A program made the translations under genes and the position numbers. The notes below the pieces were generated by a model. It ran no database searches, had not been told where the DNA came from, and saw only the letters and a program-made list of their open reading frames with translations. A stretch of DNA of 61,145 bases from Phoronis australis. Its lineage: Eukaryota; Phoronida; Phoronidae. How positions within the stretch are numbered: position 1 is the stretch's first letter; each line of letters opens with the position of its first letter. This document shows, in pieces, positions 11,348 to 22,249 of this stretch. The stretch is from assembly GCA_002633005.1 (NCBI GenBank), contig NMRA01000244.1:501400-562544 (forward strand), written 5' to 3'.

Positions 11348-12756
11348 CCTTATTTTCTCTCACGTGATCTCAAAATACAAAGCCTATCCATGCTAAGGTT
11401 ATATAGGGCCTTATTGAAAAAACTCCATTGATCTAAATTAGTACAAAACTATAGAATTTAATTCAGCAAAAGTATATATTTTATGAAAGCAGAATTTGCG
11501 TAGAATTTAACCAAATTTTATACGATATAACCATTCAAAATATCTCCAAACACTGTTTTCGTTTCGTTTCCTGCAAAAGTTAAACATTTTAGTAAATGCA
11601 ACTTGAAAAGTGAACAAAGCATATTATCGCATTTTGCTAACAGAACCTAAGACTTCATATAGTGAACGTATAACAGTGTTTATTCATGCTCGCACCCGGG
11701 GGGAGTTGGTTCTCGGGGGGGGGGGGGGGTTTCANNNNNGGGGTTTCAATGAGGCCTCCATTTGGCGAAGTCATGGACCAAACTATCCGCCTCATAAAAA
11801 CAAAAACTCAGAGAAAAGGTTGAAAACGAGACAAAAGTCCACTAAAATGACTGGAACCACCAAAAATCGGCGAATGCACAATTCATAGCTCTGAATGTAC
11901 TCCGTGAATCTTAGTAAAGTGTTCACATTTTCAAAAAATCGGGGCCGAATTATTTTAGGCTAGGTGCGCATTAAGTCACTGTTTTCCGAGAATCACGAGT
12001 GTGTCGGTTTCGAAAAGTACCAAAACTGATTCCACGGCTTCATTTTTTCCAGAAACTCGGAGGATTCCCAGACTTCATATTTGTAGTGCACATATATAGA
12101 GGATGTAACGCTATTGGCCTCCTGTAGCGTACATCTACTGTCGCGGATACAGACCTATGTTTATCCCAGACGCTTTGAAGAAATTCAGTGCAATACCGCC
12201 ATATAGTAAAAGCATTCACTATTGCACTCCCGGGACTACTTTAACTCTGAATTGGAAATTGCCAATGGCCGGTGATTGTCGACTTGGCGTCGTCAGCCAG
12301 CTTGGTCATCAAAATTTCCTAAAATAGTTCACAGTAATATAGTTGCAGCAGTCTAAATAGCCCTCAGCACGCAATCAGGTCCCAAACATAACATTTGGTA
12401 CAAAATTGTTAATTAAATAACACTTCTGTAAATCATATCGTCAACATGAACCCATTCGCCGATTCCTCTATAACTAAAATGTTAAATATTGTTGTTATTT
12501 AATTATTTTCAGAAAATGCTACAAGTTTATTGCGCAATTAATGTCGTTCCATCTTTGTTGTTTCTTCTCAAGTAATAAATTGTTACATTTAAAACTGTTT
12601 CTTTTACTAAAGAAAACTTGTAACATAGGGCTCATGTACATACATATAGGAAGTGATCCGCCACGTGAACGGTTTGGGTTAATTATTTAAAAAGGTACGG
12701 AAAATATGAACATAATTAAGAATTCGAAGCCTATGAGATAAATAAAAACGTACCTC
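11348..12756. other. 3' flank of LRR-Ig 1, no gene
   Basis: This matches 51220-52690 downstream of LRR-Ig 2, for example AAAATACAAAGCCTATCCATG just after both stops and CATATATAGAGGATG at about 12090 and 52023. A G run and a 5-base N gap lie at 11716-11739. The short ORF spanning the gap is not credible. Confidence 0.6.
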
Positions 12757-12890
12757 GATTGGCGTAGACGAAGTAATATTCCCATCGACATTATTTCGCG
12801 TATCTACCGAAACCGGTCGATACGCGGAATTATGTCTCGTGGAATATTACTTCATCTACGGCACTCTCGGAACGTCTTGTGTGTGTGTAC
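12757..12890. mobile_element. Inverted-repeat MITE-like element, copy 1
   Basis: Two imperfect arms of about 45 bases pair. GTAGACGAAGTAATATTCC (near 12766) pairs with GGAATATTACTTCATCTAC (near 12840), and CGACATTATTTCGCGTATC pairs with GATACGCGGAATTATGTC. A CACTCTCGGAACGT segment follows. Related copies sit at 33583-33710 and 52694-52835. Confidence 0.65.
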
Positions 12891-12969
12891 GGGCTCTTCA
12901 CTTGTATAAGGACTGGCTCTACTTTCTCGTATTTCTCTGTAAATACATGTACCATGTAGTATATAATAC

Positions 12970-13745
12970 CCGTATTTTCATATAAACACATTGAAAAAGG
13001 TTCTGTCCCCTTCACAAAGTTTGTGGCATTTTCTTCAAATTACCACCAATAGGCATAGATTTTAAATCATTATTTTCTGTATTTAATGTTGGGAAATGTC
13101 CCGGTACGTGCAGCACGGAAACGCAGCAGTTTCGGTCCCGACAGCGACTTGTGATACGCGGTTGACCGTTTCGGTTTTTGTTGTTGACATCACCGTCCCG
13201 TCTGTTGTTATCTGGCTAGCAGCCTGGATACTGACTTTCGGTGAACACGAAAATGTCTGGCAACAGCAGCCAAGGTGCACCCTGATTCCACCAAACCAAT
13301 TGCACGTGCTCTTTCTAAAATTGTCAACTTCTCCACCACAGTGTTGTCAAGCAAGAGACTTTAGGCAAACGAACACCTAAGGCTGACACAGCAATGTGCT
13401 TAACCAATAGTGCTTTGGACCCACCAGCATAACGGCAAAAAATAGTCCCCTCTGTTGGTATTCATTGATCAAGACAACAATTAAGTGACCTGCCATTATG
13501 AGCTTAGGTAAGGAGTGAGGGCAATTTTGATGTTTTTGAAATTGACTTCTGTGCCTTTTCTGGGCCCCCCTATACAACGCAGTGCGCTTCATGAATAATA
13601 AAATATTTCCCAACATTCAATGAAGAAATAAATAAGCTTTGAAATGACGTATAATTTACGCGCATTGTTGGCAATTTGAAGAATATACCACACATTTTCT
13701 GAAGGGGACAGAACCTCTTTTGAGAGGATTATATATGGGATAATA
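12970..13745. mobile_element. Foldback element with TIRs of over 100 bp, copy 1 (contains a Tc1 relic)
   Basis: The segment running from about 12975 to 13098 reappears inverted at about 13605-13740. Matching landmarks are GGTTCTGTCCCCTTCA at 12999 against its complement near 13706, TTCTTCAAATTACCA near 13032, and AATGTTGGGAAAT near 13085 against ATTTCCCAACATT near 13605. The space between the arms is a degraded Tc1-like element. The same outer arms occur at LRR-Ig 2 (about 52890-53020 and 56830-56980), so the element predates the gene duplication. Confidence 0.6.
13099..13577 (-). pseudogene. Tc1-like transposase N-terminal relic
   Basis: Read on the minus strand, the fragments include AAVARHFRVHRKSVSR (a helix-turn-helix of the Tc1 type) and NGQPRITSRCRDRN (the GRPRVT..QDR linker). 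The right-hand terminal repeat (TTTTCTGGGCCCCCCTATAC, near 13556) matches the better-preserved end at 56780. The catalytic domain and left terminus are deleted, and there are frame breaks. It is homologous to the fuller element at 53911-56799. Confidence 0.6.
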
Positions 13746-15110
13746 AAACAATATCTTCATCACCGGCAAGAGCATGCGCACAAATTAGTTCACGTTGGCC
13801 GCGCACGCACTGCCAAAGAATGTCTTAGAAATCGACGACATTTCGTGAGTCGGATCAACAAATAGTTTCGCAAAGCACGTCTCAAATCGAGATTGAAAGC
13901 TTTTAAAACTTTTTGTAGGACGTAAGTTGTGAACATTTATCATCAGGGGTCTCTGTTTCTGAAAAGTGACAACAATTTGGTCTAACGCTTTCATTTCACC
14001 ATTGTTGAAAATCGTGCAGTCAAGTAATTATGAGCGTAAGACAGTCTACAAATAATTCATAAAAATTATCCAAGTAAATATTAGTTAATATGCTTATAAT
14101 TTCAGAGACTTTGCTCGTTTGCTCACGGCAAATTTATCGCAAACTATTTTGCCAGTGGCATACCACGAACTATGTTAAAAAGTGTAACAAGACAAGCGTT
14201 GTCACCTTATGATTATGACGTAAGTAGAATGACAAGACTCTGCAAGATGGGCGTGGAAAAACCCCACGGGCATCTAATAGGAAAAGAAAAGCTGAGGGAA
14301 TTAATAATAACCTGAAGGGCTATACAGAAAATGTATGATAACAAAAAAGAAACTCGCTCCTGGGATGGAAAGTGGGAAAATTACTGAGAAAATGCGTACC
14401 ACATTTGGGCAAGTGATATTTATTGTTATTTTCAGAAATAGTGGTCTGGAGCGGAAGACCAAATTTCGGAGTTAAGACCCTGGTATTGTGAAAATGTTGC
14501 TAAGGTAACGATGAGCATTAAAATGTTTTCTACAAAGACTGTCATCATGTCTGTCAGTGACAAGAGAGTGGTGTCTACTTAAGATGTTTATTAGCAAACA
14601 ATGCCACATGTCTGAATCCATAATAAGAACGAATAAAGTATCTCTAACCCTTATATTTTTATACAATACTGCAATAATTGTAAAAAGATAATTTTAGATA
14701 GTATACAGTACAACAATGGCACTCCCTAATGATTAGAAATTTGCTTTTAAAAGAGGATGACCTAAAAGCAGCCGAGCAACTTGACAAAAGTTTAGTTGTC
14801 CAAATCATGAATATACACACCGACCTTCGTTATCAAATATACATTCAAGAGATCAGTATCTCTCCTCATGCCACATTTGGCATTACATTGGCTTTCCCCT
14901 ATAACCAAGAAGTATTGTGCCAGTGACAAATCCCTGAGAAATTTGCCTTGGGGTTCCTGATGTAGAAAAGTGAGAGAGAGAGAGAGAGGGCACTAGTTGT
15001 GCCGTGTATGACTTTCTAAAACCGCTCTGAGGTGCTGGCGTGTTATAACTATCAATAAAATCTCTATTGGTTATAGGTACCGCTACGGATTTTTAAAGTA
15101 ACTGTTGTCG
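13746..15110. other. No gene; 3' flank of LRR-Ig 1
   Basis: To about 14270 it matches 56980-57520 downstream of LRR-Ig 2. Near 14875-14960 the segment CATTTGGCATTACATTGGCTT matches about 60760-60860, so the duplication extends at least that far. A short GA repeat lies at about 14972-14988. No convincing coding sequence. Confidence 0.5.
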
Positions 15111-15122
15111 TACCAAACAAAA

Positions 15123-15363
15123 GAGGAGGCAGTGTGGCCTGGTTGATGAGTGCCCGCTTTCTTTACTCGAGGTCGTGGGTTCAAGTCCCACCATGTCACC
15201 CTGCTAAACCCTTGAGCCAGGTTTATAGCTCCTCAGCTCGGTTTTAACCACATATTAGTAAAGCATAAAAATATTTCCAGGTGATCAGTGCAATGGGCCC
15301 ACATGCGAGGCCTTCGCACGTCTGATACAACGTGTATCAGACCGCCTGCAATCATTTTTTTTT
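15123..15363 (+). mobile_element. tRNA-derived SINE with LINE-matching 3' tail
   Basis: 241 bases flanked by a 12-bp target-site duplication, TACCAAACAAAA, at 15111-15122 and 15364-15375. The head has an A-box-like TGGCCTGGTTGATGAGTG and a good B box, GGTTCAAGTCCC, near 15179. The last 85 bases include a perfect 9-bp hairpin (GTCTGATAC/GTATCAGAC) and end in a T run. They closely match the 3' end of the LINE at 3921-4011. The intact flanking duplication suggests fairly recent insertion. Confidence 0.85.
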
Positions 15364-15375
15364 TACCAAACAAAA

Positions 15376-15998
15376 CTTCACATTAATTCACAATGCAGGG
15401 GTTCAAAATAATATTGTTTATGATTCACCCGATCCTGCTCTGAGAATTTGTGTAGAAGAAGCTACAATAAAACTTATCTTACAAGAGCTGTAATCACGAC
15501 GAGAAGGACGAGTGTCAGCAATATAGAAAAACACTTATAATTGATGGTTCCCAATGATACGTGTTTGGACTCGTTCAGAAAATTTTACATTGTTATAACA
15601 TAAAGTATAGACAGTGATCGTGTAACTTCGTACTGTAGTTTACAGGCTACGCATACCGAAGTCAGCCATTACAGGAATGTCAAAAACAAAAACAGCACAG
15701 CTGTTCAGCATGGTAGTGAGCTATTCAAAGTCGTATTCGTGGGTTATATAAGGTCTGTATTTTATTAAATATGTGATGTGACATGAATTTGTTGTTTATT
15801 ATCCTAACTTGGGTTTTAATCATTTCAAATGGATCTGATCCAGCGTTGGTCATGTACTCTTATGATTTGTTTACTGTTCCCTGGAAAATCCACACATGTT
15901 CTTAACCGGATGACCCAGTGTTCACAGACACATCCCAGAGCCAATAACCATTTCCTAATATTGCAACATTGTGATGAATTTCTTATGATTTCCATTAG
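15376..15998. other. No gene seen
   Basis: AT-rich sequence with no sustained ORF or recognisable repeat. Confidence 0.4.
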
Positions 15999-16071
15999 CT
16001 GAACTTAGTGAATCATGAAAACAATCTTAAGAACTGTTTTTAAGATTGTTTTCGTGAGTCACTTAGTTCAG
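15999..16071. repeat. 31-bp near-perfect hairpin
   Basis: The arm CTGAACTTAGTGA... pairs with ...TCACTTAGTTCAG over 31 positions with about 3 mismatches and a loop of about 11 bases. It could be a hairpin RNA, a MITE remnant or a cruciform-prone site. Confidence 0.7.
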
Positions 16072-16479
16072 TTGCACCACATTAGTCTAATGTCCTAGTG
16101 ATGCCCATATCAAGCAGTCTGTTTAAAAATAGTATCAATAACCATGTTTTTAATGGACTTAAGAAAGCAAAACTATTTCTGTACTCAACTGACAATGACT
16201 TTGATCACGTTTGTTGTAGGTCAAAATAGAAGCACCAACGTTATTTACGTATGCGCTAATTTTAAAGTTCTTGACAATGACTTTTGATGACGTAGATGTG
16301 CCATACAGTGAAAGCTTTGTTGAGCAAAATGTTGCACGGTTGCGTACATTTTACTTTCAGAAATTTCTTGAACGACTCGTGGACGAAGTTGAGGCTAAGA
16401 CAATTGACTTTTGCAAAACATTTACTGACTTCACTGCTTGAAGTGCTTTGGATGTTTTTTTCCAAGCTTGCCATCTTTG

Positions 16480-17130
16480 AATCATATATTATGATACATG
16501 CATGCTTTGCTTCAAATACACCAGTGGTATCAATTGTAATTTCTCAAATTGTATCCCAAATGAAACAATACATGCTACCACTTGGAATGGGCAACATAAA
16601 AACTCTGGAAGACAGTCTGTGTCTTCCAAATTTTGATCTCTGTTCAGATCAGCACGTAGGTTAACAAGCCCAGCACAGACAATCAAGTAGTTGTCCACTG
16701 ATTTTGTGCTTGACACTGGAATACTGGTACTCAAAATTTTGAAAACTTTTTTGAAGTCTCCGTATTGCTCACTCCAAATGGATTCTTAATCTGGAAATGA
16801 GCGGTATTTTTGTAAGATCTTTTTGACTAATGTGTGACTTGCCTTTGGTGAAAGCTGTTATGTTTAACTTAACTCGCCTTGGAAACAGGAGGTCATCAAC
16901 AGTAAAACCTCTATCTGCCATAACTTTGTCTTTGGGTAAAACGTATTCCAGAAATCCAGATTTTTCAACAATGTATTTGTCACTCCACCTGCCCCCCACT
17001 GCTTTATATACGTACATGGTGCGCCCATTTGGTGCAATTGCAATCATACACTTTGCAGTATTGTGCTATTTGTACTGGCTATAGGTTTCACCCCTATCAA
17101 CGATTTCAAATGACCTGATCTGCTACCAAA
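16480..17130 (-). pseudogene. ISL2EU/IS4EU-like DDE transposase (DDE_Tnp_4 type), broken
   Basis: On the minus strand the sequence reads EIVDRGETYSQYK, a TAG stop, HNTAKCMIAIAPNG, then GGRWSDKYIVE, VMADRGFTVDDLL, RRVKLNI and FTKGK, then RLRIHLE. After a second stop at 16769 it continues as AIRRLQ and, in another frame, STKSVDNYLIVCAGLVNL. These are the ordered landmarks of the DDE_Tnp_4 catalytic domain (SYK.HNT.K, GG..SDK, MADRGF, VRIHVERAIGR, C..L.N). At least two stops and a frameshift make it inactive. The N-terminal region is not recognised upstream. ISL2EU is my best family guess. Confidence 0.75.
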
Positions 17131-20098
17131 TACAAAACACAAGCAGGCACACCAGCTCAGAACGCTTGTTTTACAGACAGACGGTACTGACTCCAGTGTT
17201 TAGTCTGACATGCCTGTAATGGAGTGACCTCAACATTGCGCTCCCCAGAAATTCGGCTGTTTCCGTAATGTAATCTGTGTATTAGAGTTTCGAATCTCCA
17301 GATTTGTAAATTTGCTTACCGAATAAGTAGTCAATTACTAACTCACACATCATATGAGAATGAAGACGTAATTACGTAAAAGGTGTAATACGAGATAGAA
17401 GTTGGAGAAGAACGGGAAGAAACATCGATTAAGATAATAAATCTCAAATTTAATTGTTGTACGGGTGACATTGTGTTTCCATATTGGCGACAAATGTTGT
17501 CGCATTAGCTTTATACACAATTACCACATTTTGTTCAACTGCACGTCATAGCACATTGTTGAGCTCCTCTTTCTGATAGCCTCCTGTCGTAAGGGGTGGA
17601 AGTTAATGGTATCGAATGTGCAACCAGTGCAATTCCTCTACTTTTCCCCAAATGAATCCGGCACGGCGATTCTCTCTGTTCCGTGCAGAGAACCAGTTTC
17701 GGACAAATACTCGATGTTGCCACAACGTGGACAACAAAGGCTAGTGACGTCACCCTTTGAAGAACACTGAAGTGGCATTTCATCCCCTTACTTTACATCC
17801 CAGCTCTGTGGACAGTCACGACGTACTAGCGACAACTCGAACACGCCTTCACGATGGAATCTACCTCATCTCGTAAAACCTTCGCAAGGGGTAGCACCAA
17901 GAGAGAGGCAAGGACTCGCATTCTTGCTCACGGATATTTTGTTTTCAAATTGTCTCAAAGCCGTTGCGGTTTAACACAAATTGAAGCCTTCGCAAGGTTT
18001 TAGGAAAGAAATTGAAAGTAGTGAAATGGGGACCCTGCTAATTTGTCTTACACCTCAAAGGACGCTTCAGCTGCGCGAATTAGATAATTTCACCATAGGA
18101 ATGTTTGAAAGACGCTTCTTTAATACTATCGCTTATTCGACCCTGATATATGCACGCATACATATATGCAGAGGATATTTGTCAACTTGGTGACAAAAGC
18201 AGATGCCACGAGTCTAACCTCCGAGGAACAAGTGACTATTTGAAAATTCGAACAAAATTTGATGCTTTCTCGAAACGCATAAATACAAGAAACAATTTAA
18301 ATATCATGATTGCTACTCATGCTTTTAAACGCCTAAATATGCACGCATACACGACATTTGCATGGAGTATCAAACTAAACCTAAGGAGTGAATTTTCAAA
18401 AAAATTGTGTATTAAATTCATGGTTATGGTTCACTAGTGCTTCGCACGAGTACTAGCTAGTGTGCGCGGAAACAAAAACATTATGTGTGTTCGTGGCGAA
18501 AAACGTTACAAACCACAGTGGTCCTCAACGAAGCAGAATTTGGCTATATCCATATATAACATTTTGTTGCATAAGTTAGTAAACATATTATCTCATTCAT
18601 CCATCTCTCAGGTAGTAACAAAAACGTAAAACGTAGCGTGAGATATCTTTAACAGAAAAACAAAATGAGAGTTGTCTTGGCCATAATTATAACGTGACTC
18701 ACTATAGCAAATTCGATTTAGGCATATGCGCCTAGTCGCACGCAAGAACGAACCGTCAAGTCAATTACTCACTCCTGTTGTGAATTCAGTATAGTTCGGT
18801 AGCAGCCTTTCGTTTACACAAACTTCGTTGAAAACACTGCTTTGCTTGTTGGTTACATCTCTTGGTGTTTTACTACATATCTGCAATCCTGAAGAAAGCA
18901 GATTATTCAGACATTACGAGCGAACCAGTATCAAGCTTGCAAACAAAACGTCTAGTCTTGTTTTCAACGAAGTTTATGTTGTGAGAAAGAAGAATTGGAG
19001 ACAGGGATCGTGACGAAACGTCGACCAAATAAAAATTTGGTCGAAATCTATCAATACTGTCTAGCACACACTAGCGTCATAGAAATCGTAAGTCGTACCG
19101 GAGACTTCTGATTTGAACTCCTGAGCTGAGTTTCTAGTATTGTGGTTAGATTATCTTGAGTCCATTTACAAAATCTACCTGTATATTTGGACGACGTATT
19201 ACGTATTAAGTTTTATAAAAATCCACGTTGAATGCAAAGAGAACTCGGCAAGTAATCCATCTTCGTTTGATCTCTCGCTTTAGTTAGACTAAATGTGATC
19301 GCACGTGAGGAGACACTGTTGGTTCACCTGGGCGATTTTTAGGTAAAATAAAATTATGATTTAAAACTATTACCCTCATAGAAACCAAACAGTCGTGCTT
19401 ATGCCAGATTTATCAGCGACTGGGTTTGGATGCTTTAAATTGTCAACTAAACTGACATAGCATGGATTTCAAATTTTCCTCCCACTTGCGCAAAACAAGA
19501 TGGCGGAAGGGTGTGTGATATTTCTTCAGACCAAGCTTATGGGTCACGGCGTGATGTGGTAATTTATCAGCTTTGCCTGAAGAAATGTCTTCCTAGCCAA
19601 GAGATCACTCCTGAGAAATGTGTTTGCTATAACAAATCCTTTTGCACATTGTTTATGCACGGTTCCAAAAATGGAATATTTCGAAAACAATTAACTCTGA
19701 AAGGCACCCTTTTGTTAGAAGTCAAGAACTATTAACTGTTACACCACGAGAGGATCAAAAGGTGGAGTCTACTGTCATAGACATAGGTCTTGAAAGAAAT
19801 GTTTGTAGATGCACCCAGGGGGGATATGTTCAAAATTTTTGGCCCATCACTTTTTTAATTAGAGCATCATGAATATTTTGGCCGAAAAGAGCCATTGTTT
19901 GGTTTAAAACGAGTCACTTAGTGGGGTTGTTTTAAATTGGCTTAAAATAACAGTAACAGCCGATAGCAAAGACATACAAACGCTTATTTTACGGTGCCTG
20001 ACTACGGGCAGTATGCAGCTGTATCTCACAAACCTCATAAAGGAGCTTCGTTAGTTTTTGCAAATATGTTCCTATGAATATTGCTGGGGACCTGGTGG
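17131..20098. other. No gene recognised; small palindrome inside
   Basis: Only short ORFs. A 10-bp stem, TCGACCAAAT/ATTTGGTCGA, at 19021-19044 follows a GACGAAACGTCGAC motif that recalls the 3' region of Penelope-like elements, but no protein fragment supports that. Confidence 0.4.
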
Positions 20099-22248
20099 AA
20101 GTTTCTATAATTACATTTTGGGTGAAATTTCGCGATATTTCGTCAAAACGTTTCCATCGAGGAAACGATGACACAACCATGTTTGAGATCGACGTTTCAA
20201 CAATTATCTAATCATTATGATACCATATTTTGTTTTCTGTACATTATTGTAGCTGAGTATGATTTTTTATTAATATAGAACTGTCGTTTACATGCAGCAC
20301 TCTAAGGTTGTTTTTGTTTTCCATTTCCTGCTTCTAACAATATTTTCAAGCAAGTGTTCGAATGAGTCTAACTTGTGCTGCAACCCATTTTAGCACTTTG
20401 GAAACCGTTCTATTGGTGTGTTAAGAAAATCTTCCCCTTGAAATTTTATTTTCATGAGTACGTACATTTTCACTTGCTCGTACCTAAAACGACGTACTAC
20501 GGTATTTCGACCTAGGTACGGTGTCCAACACAGAGAAGATTTAGATGGACCTGGAAAACTGGAACTTGTTGGTTTGTCGAGATTTCCCCGCGTGAACATC
20601 AGGTTGGGTTTTCTATGAGTTCACCACAAGGTTATGTTAGTCTCATTTGCTGTAAATCTGTATTGCAGGAAACTGAAGTATTTGACTGAAGGCGTGACCC
20701 GACTGCCAATATGACCGTGGCAGTCGTGACCAATTCACAGCAAGCGCAGCATTTTTTCGATGTTGCTCCTTGATTATTTGGTTCGTCAACATTAAGCACA
20801 TATCTGAACACTTTTTGATTTCATTAGAAGTCTGTTCTTAAAAGGATTATTGTCTCGTGTCTATTTTAATATTTTGGGTAATACTGAGCACATAATTATA
20901 TGAACATTTATTGATTTCAGTAGAGTTCTGTTCATGAAAGGGTTACTGCCCCTTTACTATTTTAGTACTTTTGTCATTATTAAGCACAAATATGAACAGT
21001 TATTGATCTCATTAGAACACCGTTCTAAAGAGGAATGACTCAACTCACTGTATGGTTCCCGCAAGTTTAAATTGAGTACATTTTCTTTTAACCCTTTTCT
21101 GTTTTCTTGGGAAGTGGAATTAGTTGGCGTCTTCGCACCCCAAAGTTTGCTATCCTACATGCTTTCGTTTGCTGCCTCGCTTCAGGCTTACCAAAAGCAA
21201 ACGGCTTTGGTACGTGGTTACCCGAACCGGAAAAAGCCAAAACCTTCGGATCTTTAAAAATGTAATAATTATATACACAAGTTCTGCATTAAACACCATT
21301 TCACTAATGACCTAAGTTCAATACAGTTTAATAATTAAGATTGATTCACAACAGCTTAGACACTTGATTGACAGTCTCAGTTCAACCACATTGTAATTAT
21401 GGGTTACAATAGATAAATAAAGGTATCTGTTTTTTGAAGGAAAGTCTTATCTGGGATCAAGCAAACCTCATCAAACTGTAACTAATTAAGTATTCACTTG
21501 GTCGATTGAAAGGAAGATGGAACACGTGAATACTCTTCAGATGTCTCCACATGAGATCTGCCTTCTTATAGTCAACCACTGAATTAGATGACTGATATGG
21601 CTTCTTATAGTCAACCATTGAATTAGATGACTTATATGACTTCTTATAGTCAACCACTGAATTAGATAACTGACATGGCTTCTTATAGTCAACCATTGAA
21701 TTAGATGAATGATATGGCTTCTTATAGTCAATCATTGAATTAGATGATTGATATGGCTTCTTATAGTCAACCACTGAATTAGATGACTGATATGGCTTCT
21801 TATAATGCAACGCCAAATGAGAGGAGATCTCCCTTCTTATAGTCCAACCCCAAATGAGATAACAGATCTGCCTTAAAATAGTCAAACCTCGAATGAGATG
21901 GTAGATCTGTTTTCTTATAGTCAAACCCCAAATGAGATGTCAGACCTGTTTTCTTATAGTCAAACTCCAAAAGAAATGACTGGCCTGTCTTCTTATTGTC
22001 ATTCGCCAAACGAGATGACAGATCTGCCTTCTTATAGCCACACCCCAACTGAGATGAAACGTCTGTCTTCTGATAGTTAAACACCAAATGAGATGCCTTC
22101 TTGTACTAAAATCTCAAATGACATGACAGATCTGCCTTCTTATAACCACACCCCAACTGAGATGAAACGTCTGTCTTCTGATAGTTAAACACCAAATGAG
22201 ATGCCTTCTTGTACTAAAATCTCAAATGACATGACAGATCTGCCTTTT
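20099..22248. repeat. 2.15 kb duplicated block, copy 1
   Basis: This is almost identical, with scattered single-base differences, to 22250-24400. The two copies meet at a single N at 22249, inside the minisatellite. The order and strand are the same. It contains no gene. The pattern suggests two alleles placed side by side by the assembler, though a true tandem duplication is not excluded. Confidence 0.85.
21540..22248. repeat. 39-bp minisatellite, array 1
   Basis: Units of 39 bases such as CTTCTTATAGTCAACCAYTG followed by AATTAGATGACTGATATGG repeat about six times. They then change to a related 39-base variant with CCAAATGAGATG and a 108-bp higher-order unit (39+30+39). Since 39 is a multiple of 3, long ORFs appear on both strands, but they are repeat by-products. 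Confidence 0.9.
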
Positions 22249-22249
22249 N

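Noticed and set aside
17535-17783. Minus-strand ORF with a CCPRC motif in an overlapping frame
   Set aside because: No continuous domain and no consistent frame; too weak to call a zinc-finger relic.
18998-19050. Second Penelope-like 3' end
   Set aside because: Only a GACGAAACGTCGAC motif and small palindrome; no protein fragment next to it.
21457-22087. Minisatellite array as a CRISPR array
   Set aside because: Units are contiguous 39-mers without unique spacers, in an animal genome.
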